Part shown: one piece after another, positions 1 to 10,899 of the stretch | Numbering within the stretch: the first letter of the stretch is position 1 | How the letters are laid out: each line of letters starts with the position of its first letter | From: Cymbidium sinense | Lineage: Eukaryota; Streptophyta; Magnoliopsida; Asparagales; Orchidaceae | Direction: 5' to 3' | Length of the DNA: 64,000 nt | Assembly: GCA_021442155.1 (NCBI GenBank) | Contig: CM038214.1 | Location: 24,515,808 to 24,579,807 of the forward strand | The notes under the pieces: model-generated | Told to the model about the DNA's origin: nothing | Seen by the model: the letters and a program-made list of their open reading frames with translations, nothing else | Database searches by the model: none | Program-made: the position numbers and the translations under genes

Positions 1-560
1 TTTAAAATAAAATAAATAAGATAAAATAATTTAGCAAATATATTCATTTTTGTGAGCTTTAATTTATTTTATTTTACAAGTCCTATGAAAATTCTCAAAG
101 CCCAAACGATATGACTATGATTTAATGAAGCAAGTTGAGTTTGATGAATTTCTTGAAATACTTGAAATAAATAATTTGTATATTAAGAAAAAATATTTTT
201 TATCTATAAAAATTTAAATTAATAATGATAATAAAAATGATTAATATGAATAATTCATCCTACAAAGAAAATGTTAATCTTTATTACAAAAGATTTGTTA
301 TCATCAAATCAAATGGTGAGAGATATAAAGTGTATTCTTAACTCTTATTTTATGATGACAAATTGATGTTAGTGTGGAGGGTAAAAGTTATATTATAAAG
401 ATTTTTCTCCCCATAAATAAATGCATATTTGATAAAATAAAATTATAATCAACATCATTTGTGATATTCTCCAACATTAATTTTTCTCTCCCTTAGATCA
501 TCAAAAATTTTAAAAAACAAGTTGATTATATCAACAAATTTATCTCCCTTAATTAGTTCT
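1..560. repeat. Direct repeat, copy 1 (possible copia LTR/internal junction)
   Basis: This AT-rich stretch matches 2632-3193 with small indels, for example the shared phrase around positions 45-90 and 2675-2710 and the shared phrase ending in gtgtattcttaac near 330-343 and 2975-2989. The copies are about 2.63 kb apart in the same orientation. No coding potential is visible. In copy 2 the phrase is followed by aatctccac, which on the minus strand reads GTGGAGATTGTTAAG. That looks like a copia polypurine tract followed by a TGTT LTR start. The repeat could therefore be two copia LTR/internal junctions, or a simple tandem duplication. Confidence 0.6.
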
Positions 561-1899
561 AGAATTAAATTAAGCATGTGATGATAGTGATAAATAATAA
601 TTAACATGTTTGATATTATCTCATGTTTAATGTAAACCAATTTGTATTTTTTAAAAAAATATGAAACTAACTTTGATTAGACATGTAAATGAAGGCAAAT
701 GTCATATGCGATGAAAATATACAATTAAGCATAAGAAAAATACAAACATGTTTCTAAAATAATTTTTTTTTTTCATATTCTATAACTTAGTTAATCAAAA
801 TGAATAATATTTTGAAAGTAATGATAACTTAAGATACCAACTAAAATTATCTTATCATCAAATCAAATGCAATTGTATCAAATGTTAAATTTAGAATAAA
901 GGCTAAAATTATAGATTTTCATGAATAATGAAGATAGATATTACAAGGAAATTTCTAATCATTCAAAATGATTCATAAAGCTAATTTTATATTTGTTCCA
1001 ATATAATGCATAAAAGCTAATTGATGAATCATATCCATTTTTTAACATAAGCTAAGGCAAATTAATAGTGATAAACTATACCAAGAAATGATGAGTTTCA
1101 AATTAAGCATATTGAGCTTGGATCACAAACATATGCAGAATAAGTTTGATAAAATCAATAAACTAACAAAAAATCAAAATTTATTAAAGGAAAAGAGATC
1201 AAATCACTTATAAAATTGTAAATATCAATTATGTAAAGCATATTATCTTCAAAACTATAAACTAATTATGTTTTTTTTTTATTTTTATGATATCTTTAAA
1301 AACATGTTTGTTTGATGTGTTTTTTATTTTTTTTCTATTTTCAAAAACCAATAACATTATTTTAAAAAACACTTAAAAATTGGTTTTAGATGTTTAGAGT
1401 GTTTTAAAAAATAATAATAGCCATCAAATATGTTTTACTTTGAAACAAAATATAAACAAAAAAAAAATAAAAATATAAAATAAAAAATAAAAAATAGAAG
1501 TGATCCCAAACAACCCCTTATTTTAAAGATTAAAAGATCTACATAGGGTAGCAACTAAATTTACTTATCAAGAATTTTAAAAAAATTAAAATTGAATCTA
1601 AAAAATTCATTGGTAAAATAATGTAAAACTCATAAAGTCTATGAAAATATTATTCCAAAATAAGTCAAATAATATTTAAAATATGGATTTGATGTTATTT
1701 ATAGAATTATTTTTAAATCATATTTTAAAACAACTCATTCATTAAATAAATAAATAAAATATGAAGCTTAACTAAAGTAGTTAGACATGAATGATACAGA
1801 ACTAATCATAAGACCTAAATACATGTAAGGAAGGTATTAATGAATAATACAAAATATGTTACCTCATATTATTCCTTCTTGTATACTATTATAATTAAA
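561..1899. other. AT-rich noncoding stretch
   Basis: Very AT-rich sequence with A and T homopolymers (for example near 760-770 and 1270-1330) and no open reading frame or RNA gene that I can support. It lies between the two direct-repeat copies and may be decayed internal sequence of the copia-like element suggested by 1900-2185. Confidence 0.5.
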
Positions 1900-2185
1900 T
1901 GTTGCTTTGTATACCTGAATTAATGACTTGTCTTCACTAGTCTATCATGAAGACAATCCTATAATACAATCTCATTTCTAGATTTTAGTATCCAAGAAAT
2001 CTTAGATCTACTAATAGTAGTACCCTTACAAATATTTGAATAAGTAGATGATGGACAATGCAACTTAGTTCCCTTAGGAATCCAAATGCACAAAGATGAA
2101 GCATTTAATTATATTGATCTCCTAAATGAACAAACATATGAAACATGACCTTGCCTACAATAAAAAGTATGTATAACATTGGGCA
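1900..2185 (-). pseudogene. Possible Ty1/copia gag zinc-knuckle remnant
   Basis: Read on the minus strand, about 2127-2178 gives HTFYCRQGHVSYVCSFRR, which resembles the CCHC zinc knuckle of plant copia Gag (CFYC-x-GH-x4-C). The first Cys and one spacing residue are lost. After a frameshift, about 2063-2091 gives LCIWIPKGTKL, like the W-V/I-P-K-G-T stretch that follows the knuckle before the copia protease. A conceptual frame with one stop then runs to about 1930. No protease, integrase or RT can be recognised around it. Seen: the motifs. Inferred: family. The fragment is short and broken, so this is a tentative call. Confidence 0.4.
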
Positions 2186-2631
2186 AAGCATACATAAATG
2201 AATTATAACTTCTAGGTTTAATTTTAAGAATAAACTAACATGCATGTTAGATGCACAAGAATTTAAAGTATGTGAATTTCATAAATATTGCTTGCATGAC
2301 ATGAATGGATTTGAATGTAAAGCATGAGGGAAACTAAAAGTTGTAGAACAAAAGATATGTCATTTAATTTACTTATAATATTAGTATTCTCTCCTTTTAA
2401 ACTTTTAATCTCAATAAGGGTACTTTGGATAATTAATGAATAAATTAATTCTCATGCTAAAATAAATGGATAGAAATTATTATAAGTATGAAAATTGATT
2501 GAAGAAGAAATAAATGAACTAAACTCAAGTTTAGATGTAATGGATAAGGCTAAACTAAGTGCAAGTCAAATTATCCAGATAAAATAATTTCATGAAAATT
2601 GGAAAATAATGTAAATTAAATATGGAAAACA
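2186..2631. other. AT-rich noncoding stretch
   Basis: No supported gene. It lies between the copia-like remnant and the second direct-repeat copy, and may be gag N-terminal or leader sequence of that remnant on the minus strand. Confidence 0.4.
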
Positions 2632-3193
2632 TTTTAAAATCAAAATAAACAAGATGAAAATAATTCAAAAAAAATTCATTTTTGTGAGCTTTAATTTATT
2701 TTATTTTACAAGTCCTATGAAAATTTTCAAATAGCCCTTGTCCAAACTGATATGACTTTCTCAATTTAATGAAGTAAATTGAGTTTGATGAATTTCTTGA
2801 AATATCTTAAATAAATAATTAGCAACTTTAAGAATATATATTTTTTTATTTATAAAAATTTAAATTAATAATGATAATCATAATGATTAATTTGAATAAT
2901 TCATCCTACAAAGAAAATATTAATCTTTATTACACAAGATTTGTTATCATCAAATCAAATGGTGAGAGATATAAAGTGTATTCTTAACAATCTCCACATA
3001 TTTTATGAAAACAAATTGATGTTTGAGTTAAGGGTAAAAATTATATTATAAGATTTTTACCCCCTCAATAAATACATATCTGAGAATATAAAATTAAAAT
3101 CAACATCATTTGTGATATTCTCCAACATTAATTTTTCACTCCCTTTTAACATCATCAAAAATTTAAAAATACAAGTTCATTATATCAAAAAAA
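2632..3193. repeat. Direct repeat, copy 2, ending at the telomeric satellite
   Basis: Second copy of the sequence at 1-560. The match stops abruptly near 3194. Copy 1 continues as ctcccttaattagttc, whereas copy 2 continues as ctccctaaaccccaaaaccc, so the breakpoint falls on a shared CTCCCT. Beyond it the sequence is telomere-like repeat for about 7.4 kb. The shared bases suggest microhomology at the join or chance extension of a CCCT seed. Confidence 0.65.
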
Positions 3194-5548
3194 TTCTCCC
3201 TAAACCCCAAAACCCTAAACTAAACCCTAAACCCTAAACCCTAAACTAAACCCTAAACAAACTTGAACCTAAACCTGAACCCTAAACCCTAAACCCTAAA
3301 CTAAACCCTAAACCTAAAACTAAACTAAACCAAACACAAACCCTAAACCCTAACTACCAAACCTAAACCCTAAACCCTAAACTTAAACAAACCCTAAACC
3401 TAAACTAACCCTAAACTCTAAATCCCTAAACTATAAACTTAAAACCTCCCAGAAAACCCTAAACCTAAACCTAAACCCTAAAACCTAAACCCTGAACCTA
3501 ACCTAAACCTTAAACCCTAAAAATGCTAAACCCTAAAGCCTAAACACTAAACCCTAAACCCTAAACCCTAACCCTAAACACTAAACCCTAATCCTAAATC
3601 CTAAATTCTAAAACCCTAAACCCTAAAACCATAAACCCTAATCCCTAAAAGCATAAACCCTAAACCCTAAACCCTAAACCTTAAACCTTAAACCTAAAAA
3701 TAAGTTAATAAAACAAAAAATAGAATAAATAATAAATTGAATACCTAAATAAAATAAAATAATAAAATAAAACAAAACCTCAAATAAAACCTAAACCTTA
3801 AAATAAAATAAAATAAAATAAATAAAAAGTCACTAAAATAAAATAAATAAAAACCTAAACAAAACTAAAAAATAAAATAAACCTAAGAATAAAAAACCTA
3901 AATAAAATAAAAATAAACATAAAATAAAAATAAAATAATCTAAAATAAAATAAAATAAAAACTAAATAAAAACCTAATCCTAAAAAATAAACCTAAAATA
4001 AAAAATAAAACCCAAACCCTAAACTAAAAATAAAAACTTATCTAAAATAAAAATAAAATAAACAAAATAAAATAAAATAAACTTAAACTAAATTAAACTA
4101 AACTAAAATAAATAAAACCTAAACCTAAACCTTAAACCCTAAACTAAAAAAGATAAAATAAACTAAAAATAAACCTAAACCTAAACTAAAAAATAAAACC
4201 TAAAAATAAACCTAAAATAAAAACCCTAAATAATAAATAGCTAAAAACCTAAACCTAAACTAAATAAAACCTAAAATAAAATAAATAAAAAACCTAAACC
4301 AAAATAATAAAAAAAATAAAATAAAAAAAAACAAAAACTAAAACCTAAACTAAAAGAAAAAAATAAAACTAAATAAATAAAATAAATTAAAACCTAAACT
4401 AAACTAGAAAATAAAAAAACCTAAATATAATAAAAATAAAACCTAAAATAAAATAAATAAATCTAAATAAAATAAAAATAAATAAAACCTAAACCTAAAA
4501 AATAAACCTAAAAGAAATAAAAAATAAAACCTAAACACTAAACTAGACAAAAACCTAAACCTAAAATAAAAATTAAATAACCCTAACTTTAAATTAAGAT
4601 AAACTAAACTAAACTAAATAAAACCTAAACCTAAAATAAACTAAACCTAAACCTAAACATAAACTAAATAAAATAAAATAAACTTAAAATTAACCTAAAC
4701 CTAAACTAAAAAAATAAAACCTAACAATAAACTTAAAATAAAAACCTAAAACCTATGCCTAAGAAAATAAAATAAAAACCTAAACCTAAACCTAAAAATT
4801 AAAATAAAACCTAATCCTAAAAAATAAAATAAAAATAAAACTCAATGAAAAAATAAGCTTTAACCTAAACCTAAACCTTAAAAATAAACTAAAATAAAAA
4901 ACCTAAACTAAAATAAATAAACTAAACTAAGTAAAAATAAAAAAAAACTTAAAAAAATATAAAATATAAAATAAACTAAAATAAATAAAAAAATAAACTA
5001 AATAAACTTTAACCTACATGTTAACTTAATCTTAAAAACCATAAATCCTAAACCCTAAATCTAAAACCTTAAACTCTAAACCCGAAACCCTAAAACTAAC
5101 CCTGAATCTTAAACCCTAAACCAACAACCCTAAACTTATATCCCTAAACTCTAAAGCCTAAACCCTAAACCCTAAACCCTAAACCCTAAACCCTAACCCT
5201 AACCCTACACCCTAAACCCTAAACCATAAACTAATTCTATACCCTATACCCTAAGCCCTAAACCTTAAACTAACACTAAACCTTATGCTAACCCTAAACC
5301 AAACTAAACCCTAAAGCCTAAACACTAAACCCTAAACCCTAAACCCTAACCCCTAACACTAAACCCTAAACTCTAAAACCCTAAACCTAAAAGCATAAAC
5401 CCTAAACTCTAAACCCTAACAACATAAACCCTAAAACCCTAAATCCTAAACCCTAAACCCTAAACCCTAAACCCTAAACCCCAAACCCTAAACCTAAACC
5501 TAAAGTAACTAAATAAATTAAAAAATAAACCCAAAACATAAACCCTAA
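3194..5548. repeat. Telomere-like satellite, segment 1
   Basis: 3194-3700 is a near-canonical CCCTAAA array with frequent variants (CCTAAA, CCCTAA, CCCTAAAA). 3700-5010 is the AT-rich degenerate form, in which the C-triplet is shortened or replaced, giving cctaaaataaaataaa strings. A diverged box (cctacatgttaacttaatc) lies at 5011-5038. 5039-5490 is near-canonical again, with the longest clean run around 5155-5225. 5493-5548 holds a leader (aaagtaactaaataaatt) also found before GRP copies B, F, G and H. No gene. The C-rich strand is on +, the orientation expected if the distal chromosome end lay to the left, but non-telomeric DNA lies on that side. Confidence 0.95.
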
Positions 5549-6005
5549 GAATGGGCAGAACCTTGACAGCAGGAACATCACCATCAAAAAGCTCCCTAGA
5601 TCTAGGTGGAGGCAAGAGGCGAGTTATCAGTGGTGGTGGGGGATCTAGAGGTGCTGGTGGATATGGAGGTGGTGGTCAGAGCTATGGTGGTTATGGAGGT
5701 GAGAGGAATGATGGAGGTTACAGGCATGGTGGTGTCAGAGGGAGAGATCAGAGATATGATGGTGGATCCTACTACTCGATAGGCCGGGGTGGTTCTGATG
5801 GGAATTGGAGAAATTGAAGAATGATTGATCCAATATGCTGCTTATGGAACTGTCTTTATGTAGAGATTCTAGTTATGTAGGTTTTTATTTGTTATGCTTT
5901 ATTTTATCTATGTCATCGCTTGTGTCTTAGAAAACTTGGTGTGTTACTTGGTTGATGAAATTAAAAAGAAGAAATGTTGAATCTGAATTTGTTCTTTGTT
6001 AAAAA
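5549..6005 (+). pseudogene. Glycine-rich RNA-binding protein 3' fragment, copy A
   Basis: An open frame of 88 codons (5551-5817) begins with MGRTLTAGTSP and ends DGNWRN-stop. The first residues match the last beta strand of an RRM (as in LDGRTITVN of plant GRPs). The rest is a Gly/Tyr/Arg/Ser-rich tail (GGYGGGG, YGGYGGERNDGGYRHGG, RGRDQRYDGG), the usual C-terminal half of plant glycine-rich RNA-binding proteins. The RRM proper is absent. After the stop, 5818-6000 is shared by all eight copies and looks like a 3' UTR. It ends in ttctttgtt plus an A-run at 6000-6013. Telomeric repeat abuts both sides. The 5' truncation, lack of introns and A-rich end fit a retrocopy. Copy A has the longest open frame, but without the RRM and a promoter it is unlikely to be a functional gene. 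Confidence 0.75.
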
Positions 6006-8306
6006 GAAAAAAACTAAAAACCCTAAACCCTAAACTAAAATCTAAACCCTAAGCCTAAAACCTAAACTATAAACCCTAAACCCTAAACCCTAAACCCTAA
6101 AAACCTTAAACCCTAAACCCTAAACCCTAAAACCTAAATCCTAAACCTTAAACCCAAAAGCTAAAACCTAAACCTAAACTAAATAAAACCTTAAAATAAA
6201 ATAAATAATAAAAACCTAAACAAAAATAAAATAAAATAAATAAAATAAAATAAATACCTAAACTAAAACCTTAACCTAAACCTAAACCTAAACCTAAACC
6301 TAAACCAAAAAAGAAAATAAAATATGAAATAAAAACTAAACTAAATTAAAATAAATAAAAACCTAAATTTAACTAAAAAATAAAAACATAAATAAAATAA
6401 AAACTAAACCTAAAAAAAATAAAATAAAAACTAAATAAAAACCTAAACCTAAAAATAAACTTAAAATAAAACCTAAAAATAAATGAAAAATAAAACCTAA
6501 ACCCTAAACTAAAAAAAAATAAACCTAAACTAAAATAAATAAAACTTAAACCTAAAATAAACTAAACTTAATCCTGAACACAAACCCTAAATAAAATAAA
6601 ATAAACTAAAAATATACCTAAACCTAAACAAAAAAATATAAAACCTTAAAATAAACCTAAAATAAAAACCCAAAAGCTAAACTTAAAAAAATAAAATAAA
6701 AACATAAATCTAAACCTAAAAGTAAAAAATAAAACTTAAACATAAAAAATAAAATAAAACTAAACTAAAAACTAAACCTAAACTTGAACCTAAAAATAAA
6801 TTAAAATAAAAAGCCTAAACTAAAATAAATAAACCTAAAATAAATAAATGAAACTAAATTAAAATAAAAATAAATCCAAATAAAAAATAAAAAATTAAAT
6901 AAGCTAAAATAAATAAAAAATAAACTAAATAAACTTAAACCAAGTTTACTAATTTAAAAATAATAATAAATATAAAAAAATAAAACCCTAATCCTAAACC
7001 CTAAACCTTAAAACCCTAAACCCTAAACCTTAAAATACTAAACCCTAAATCCTGAACCTTAAACACTAAAACCTACAACCCAAAACCCTAAACCCTAAAA
7101 ACCTAACAACCTAAACCTAAACTAAATTAAACCTAAAAATAAAATAATTAAATAAACCTAAACCTAAATAAAATAAAACATAAGATAAAATAAAAACCTA
7201 AACTAAAACCTAAACCTAAACCTAAACTTAAATTTAAACCTAAACATAAAAATATAATAAAATAAAATAAATAAAAACCTAAACTAAACAAAAAAAATTA
7301 ATTAAACCTAAAAATAAAAAACTAAATAAAATGAAAGTAAAATAAACCTAAAATAAAAAAAATAAAATAAAAACTAAATAAAACCTGAACCTAAAAAATA
7401 AACCTAAAAATAACATTTAAAATTAATTTTTTAAAAAAATTTAAACCCTAAACTAAAAGAAAAACCTGAAACTTAAAATAAACAAAATAAAATAAACCTA
7501 AACCTAAACTAAAATAAATAAAACCTAAACCTAAACCTTAAACAAAATAAAATAAACTAAAAATAAACCTAAACCTAAACTAAAAAATCAAACCTAAAAC
7601 ATAAACCTAAAAAATAAAAAAAAACCTAAACCTAAACCTAAAAGAAAAAAAAACCTAAACCTAAAAAAAAAGAAAAACCTAAAAAAAAAAAATAAATAAA
7701 ATAAACTAAATTAAAATAAGCATAAACCTAACCTACACCTAAAAAATAAACTATAATAAAAAACCTAAACTAAAATAAATAAACCAAAAATAAATAAACT
7801 AAATAAAATAAAATAAATAAATAAACCTAAATAAAAATAAAAAAATAAAATAAACTAAAATAAATAAAAAATAAACTAAATAAAGTTAAACATGCCGATT
7901 TACTTAATTTAAAAAAAATCGTAAACCCTAAGCCCTAAATCCTAAACTCTAAATCCTAAACCCTAGAGCCTAAACCCTAAATCCTAAACCCTAAAAAACC
8001 CTAAACCCTAAACCAAAACCCTAAACCCTAAACCATAAACCCTTAAAGCTTAAATCCTAAAGCCTAGACTGTAAACCGAAAACCATAAACCCTAAACCCT
8101 AAAACCCTAAACATTAAAAAAAAACCCTAAACCAAACCCTAACCCTAAATCCTAAACCCTAAAAGCATAAACCCAAAAACCCTAAACCCTAAACCCAAGC
8201 ACTAAACCCTAAACCCTAAACCCCAAACCCTAAACCTAAACCTAAAGTAACTAAAAGAATTAAAAATAAACCTAAATGCTAAAACTTAATAAACCTAAAC
8301 CCTAAG
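6006..8306. repeat. Telomere-like satellite, segment 2
   Basis: 6015-6175 is near-canonical CCCTAAA and 6176-6936 is AT-rich degenerate. A diverged box lies at 6937-6960. 6961-7110 is a short canonical domain without a GRP fragment. 7110-7890 is AT-rich, with a box at 7891-7918 (catgccgatttacttaattt plus A-run). 7921-8230 is canonical, followed by the pre-GRP leader at 8232-8305. The extra GRP-less sub-unit explains why copies A and B are about 2.76 kb apart instead of about 1.6-1.75 kb. Confidence 0.93.
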
Positions 8307-8763
8307 AATGGGCAGAACCTTGATGATAGGAACATCACCGTTAACCAGACTCGGTCTAGATCTGAAGGTGGAGGCAAAGGAGAAGGTGATGGTTATCGCA
8401 ATGGTGGTGGTGGATCTGGAGGTGTTGGTGGATATCAAGATGGTGGTCAGACTAATGGTGGTTATGGAGGTAGGTGGAGTGACGGAGGTTACATGGTGGT
8501 GGTGGGAGGGAGAGATGGATAATGGTGGATCCCTACTGATAGGGTTGGTTCTAGAACAGAAATTGAAGAATGGTCGATCCGATCTTGCTTATGGAATTGA
8601 CTTTACAATAGAGATGGTTCAACTTATCTAGGGATTTTGATTTGCTCTATGAGTGCTCATTTTTTATCTATGTCATCTCTTGTGTCTTAGAAAACTTGGG
8701 GTGCTACTTGTTTGATGAAATCAAAAAGAAGAAATGTTGAATATGAATTTGTTCTTTATTAAA
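8307..8763 (+). pseudogene. Glycine-rich RNA-binding protein 3' fragment, copy B
   Basis: Same fragment as copy A, starting with atgggcagaacc and ending in gttctttatt plus an A-run. Small indels shift the glycine-rich frame. The open frame from 8308 is read in a Val/Met-rich register after about 20 codons and runs past the ancestral stop to 8631. The ancestral register can still be followed through GGYGG-type codons at about 8400-8500. The 3' UTR-like part (from about 8560) closely matches the other copies. No RRM, no promoter, no introns. Not a functional gene. Confidence 0.75.
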
Positions 8764-9900
8764 AAAAACCATAAACCCTAAACTAAAACTTAAACCCTAA
8801 ACCCTAAAAAACTAAAAACCTAATACTAAACTAAGTAAAACTTAAAAATAAAAAAAATAAAAAAACCTAAACCAACATAAAATAAAAAATATTAAAAAAC
8901 ATAAACTAAAACCTAAACCTAAAGCTAAACCTAAAAAAATAAAATAAAAAATAAAAACTAAACTAAAATAAAATAAATAAAACCTAAACAAAACAAAAAA
9001 ATAAAAACCTTAAGTAAAAGAAAAACTAAACCTAAAATAAAAGTAAAAAAAATTAAAAACTAAATAAAACATAAACCTAAAAAATATACCTAAAATTAAA
9101 GCCTAAAATTAAATAAAAAATAAAACCTAAACCCTAAACTATAAAAAAAGCTTAAACTTAAAATAAAAATAAAATAAACCTAAACCTAAACTAAAATAAA
9201 CTAAACTAAAATAAATAAAACCTAAACATAAACCTAAAATAAATTAAATAAACCCCTAAACCTAAACTAAATAAATAAAATAAACTAAAATAAACCTAAA
9301 CCTAAACTAAAAATAAAACCTAAAAATAAACCTAAAATAGAAACCTAAAACCTAAACCTAGAAAAATAAAATAGAATCTAAACTTAAACCTAAAAATAAA
9401 AAATAAAACCTAAACCTAAAAAATAAATAAAAATAAAACTCAACTAAAAATAAACCTAAACCTAAAATAAATAAAATAAAAAAAAAACGAGCTAAAATAA
9501 ATAAACCTAAAATAAATTAACTAAACTAAAAAAAATAAAAAATAAACTTAAATAAAAATAAAAAATAAAATAAACTCAAATAAAAAAATTAAACTAAATA
9601 AAGCGAAACCTAGGTTTGCTTAATTTAAAAAAAATCCTAAACCCTATATCTTTAACCCTAAACCCCAAACCCTAAACTTAGAATTCTACATCCTTAAACC
9701 CTAAACCCTAAACCCTAAACCTTAAACCCTAAACCCTAAACCCTAAAACTCTAAACCCTAAGCCTAAATCCTAAACCCTGAAACCCTAATCCCTAAACCC
9801 TAAACCCTAAACCCTAAACCCACAACCCTAAACCTTAAACCCCAAACCCTAAACTCTAAACCCCAAACTAACCATAAACCCTAAACTAACCATAAACCCT
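8764..9900. repeat. Telomere-like satellite, segment 3
   Basis: A short canonical part (8764-8830) is followed by an AT-rich degenerate domain to about 9606, then a box at 9607-9634 (cctaggtttgcttaattt plus A-run). 9635-9900 is near-canonical CCCTAAA with a clean run around 9700-9760. The pre-GRP leader seen before copies A and B is missing. Instead the array ends in repeats of taaactaaccataaaccc, as before copies D and E. Confidence 0.93.
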
Positions 9901-10330
9901 AAGAATTGAAAACTTTATGCAGAACATCACTGCTAACTGGCTCCTAGATGGAGGCAAGGCGGGGTATGGATCAAGTGGTGGTGGGGGATCTAGAGGTGAT
10001 GGTGGATATGGAGATGGTGGTCGGAGCAGTAGTGGGTATGGAGGCGAGAGGAGTGACATAGGTTATAGTCATGGTGGTGGCGATATAATGGTGGATCGCT
10101 ACTCAAAGGGTGGTTCGATGGAAACTAAAAACAAAGAATGACCGATGATCATTTGCTTATGGAACTGATATTTACAGAGATGATTCTACTTATCTAGGGT
10201 TTTTAATTTGCTTTATGGGTGCTTCTTTTTTATCTATGTCATCACTTGTGCCTTAGAAAACATAAGGTACTAGTTGGTTATTGAAATCAAAAAGAAGAAA
10301 TGTTGAATATGAATTTTTTCTTTGTTAAAA
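9901..10330 (+). pseudogene. Glycine-rich RNA-binding protein 3' fragment, copy C
   Basis: Starts aagaattgaaaac, where the other copies have aagaatgggcagaac. The glycine-rich frame is partly readable (GGGGSRGDGGYGDGGRSSSGYGGERSD, within 9917-10141) but lacks the YSRGRGG and NWRN end, which is altered by substitutions and indels. The 3' UTR-like part follows and ends in tttttctttgtt plus an A-run. It belongs with D and E by its flanking sequence, and lies just left of the LTR-like block at 10658, as copy E lies just left of 30247. Confidence 0.72.
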
Positions 10331-10657
10331 AAATTTCTTAAACTCTAAACCCTAAATCTTAAACCCTAAACCCTAAACTAAAACTTAAATCCTAAACCTA
10401 AAACCAAAACCCTAAACCCAAAACCCCAAACCCTAAAAACCATAAACCCTAAACCATAAACCCTTAAACCCTAAATGCTAAACCCTAAACCCTAAAACCA
10501 TAAACCATAAACCATAAACCCTAAACCCTAAACCCTAAACCCTAAACCCCAAACCATAAACATTAAACTAACCCTAAATCCAAAACCCTAAACTAACCCT
10601 CAATCCTAAACCTTAAACAACCCTAAACCCTAACCCTAAACCCTAAACCCTAAACCT
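10331..10657. repeat. Telomere-like satellite up to the LTR junction
   Basis: Near-canonical CCCTAAA array with variants (ccataaacc, ccttaaacc). It ends in accctaaacct directly against TGAATAAAGATG at 10658. The same junction, with one base change, occurs at 30246/30247. Confidence 0.93.
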
Positions 10658-10899
10658 TGAATAAAGATGTCATTAGGAGTAGATCTTAAGAATGACCTAA
10701 TCCTAACATAGTTATGGTAGCTAAAGAAAATGTTATCAAGAGACTCTCCCTTGACAATTAGAGATTTGAATACCCTAAACCCTAACCCTAAATCATATTA
10801 TAATACAATATATTATAGTATAATGTAGCATCATATATTTGAGCATGTAGTGATGTGTTTTGGATGTTATAAGATGTTTTGAATTATTTTAGTATATTA

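Noticed and set aside
3194..5548. CRISPR-like array
   Set aside because: Regular short repeats here are 6-7-bp telomere variants without unique spacers, in a eukaryotic context.
3194..10657. A true chromosome terminus
   Set aside because: The C-rich strand orientation would place the end to the left, but 3.2 kb of ordinary repeat lies there. The repeats are degenerate and interrupted by gene fragments and transposons.
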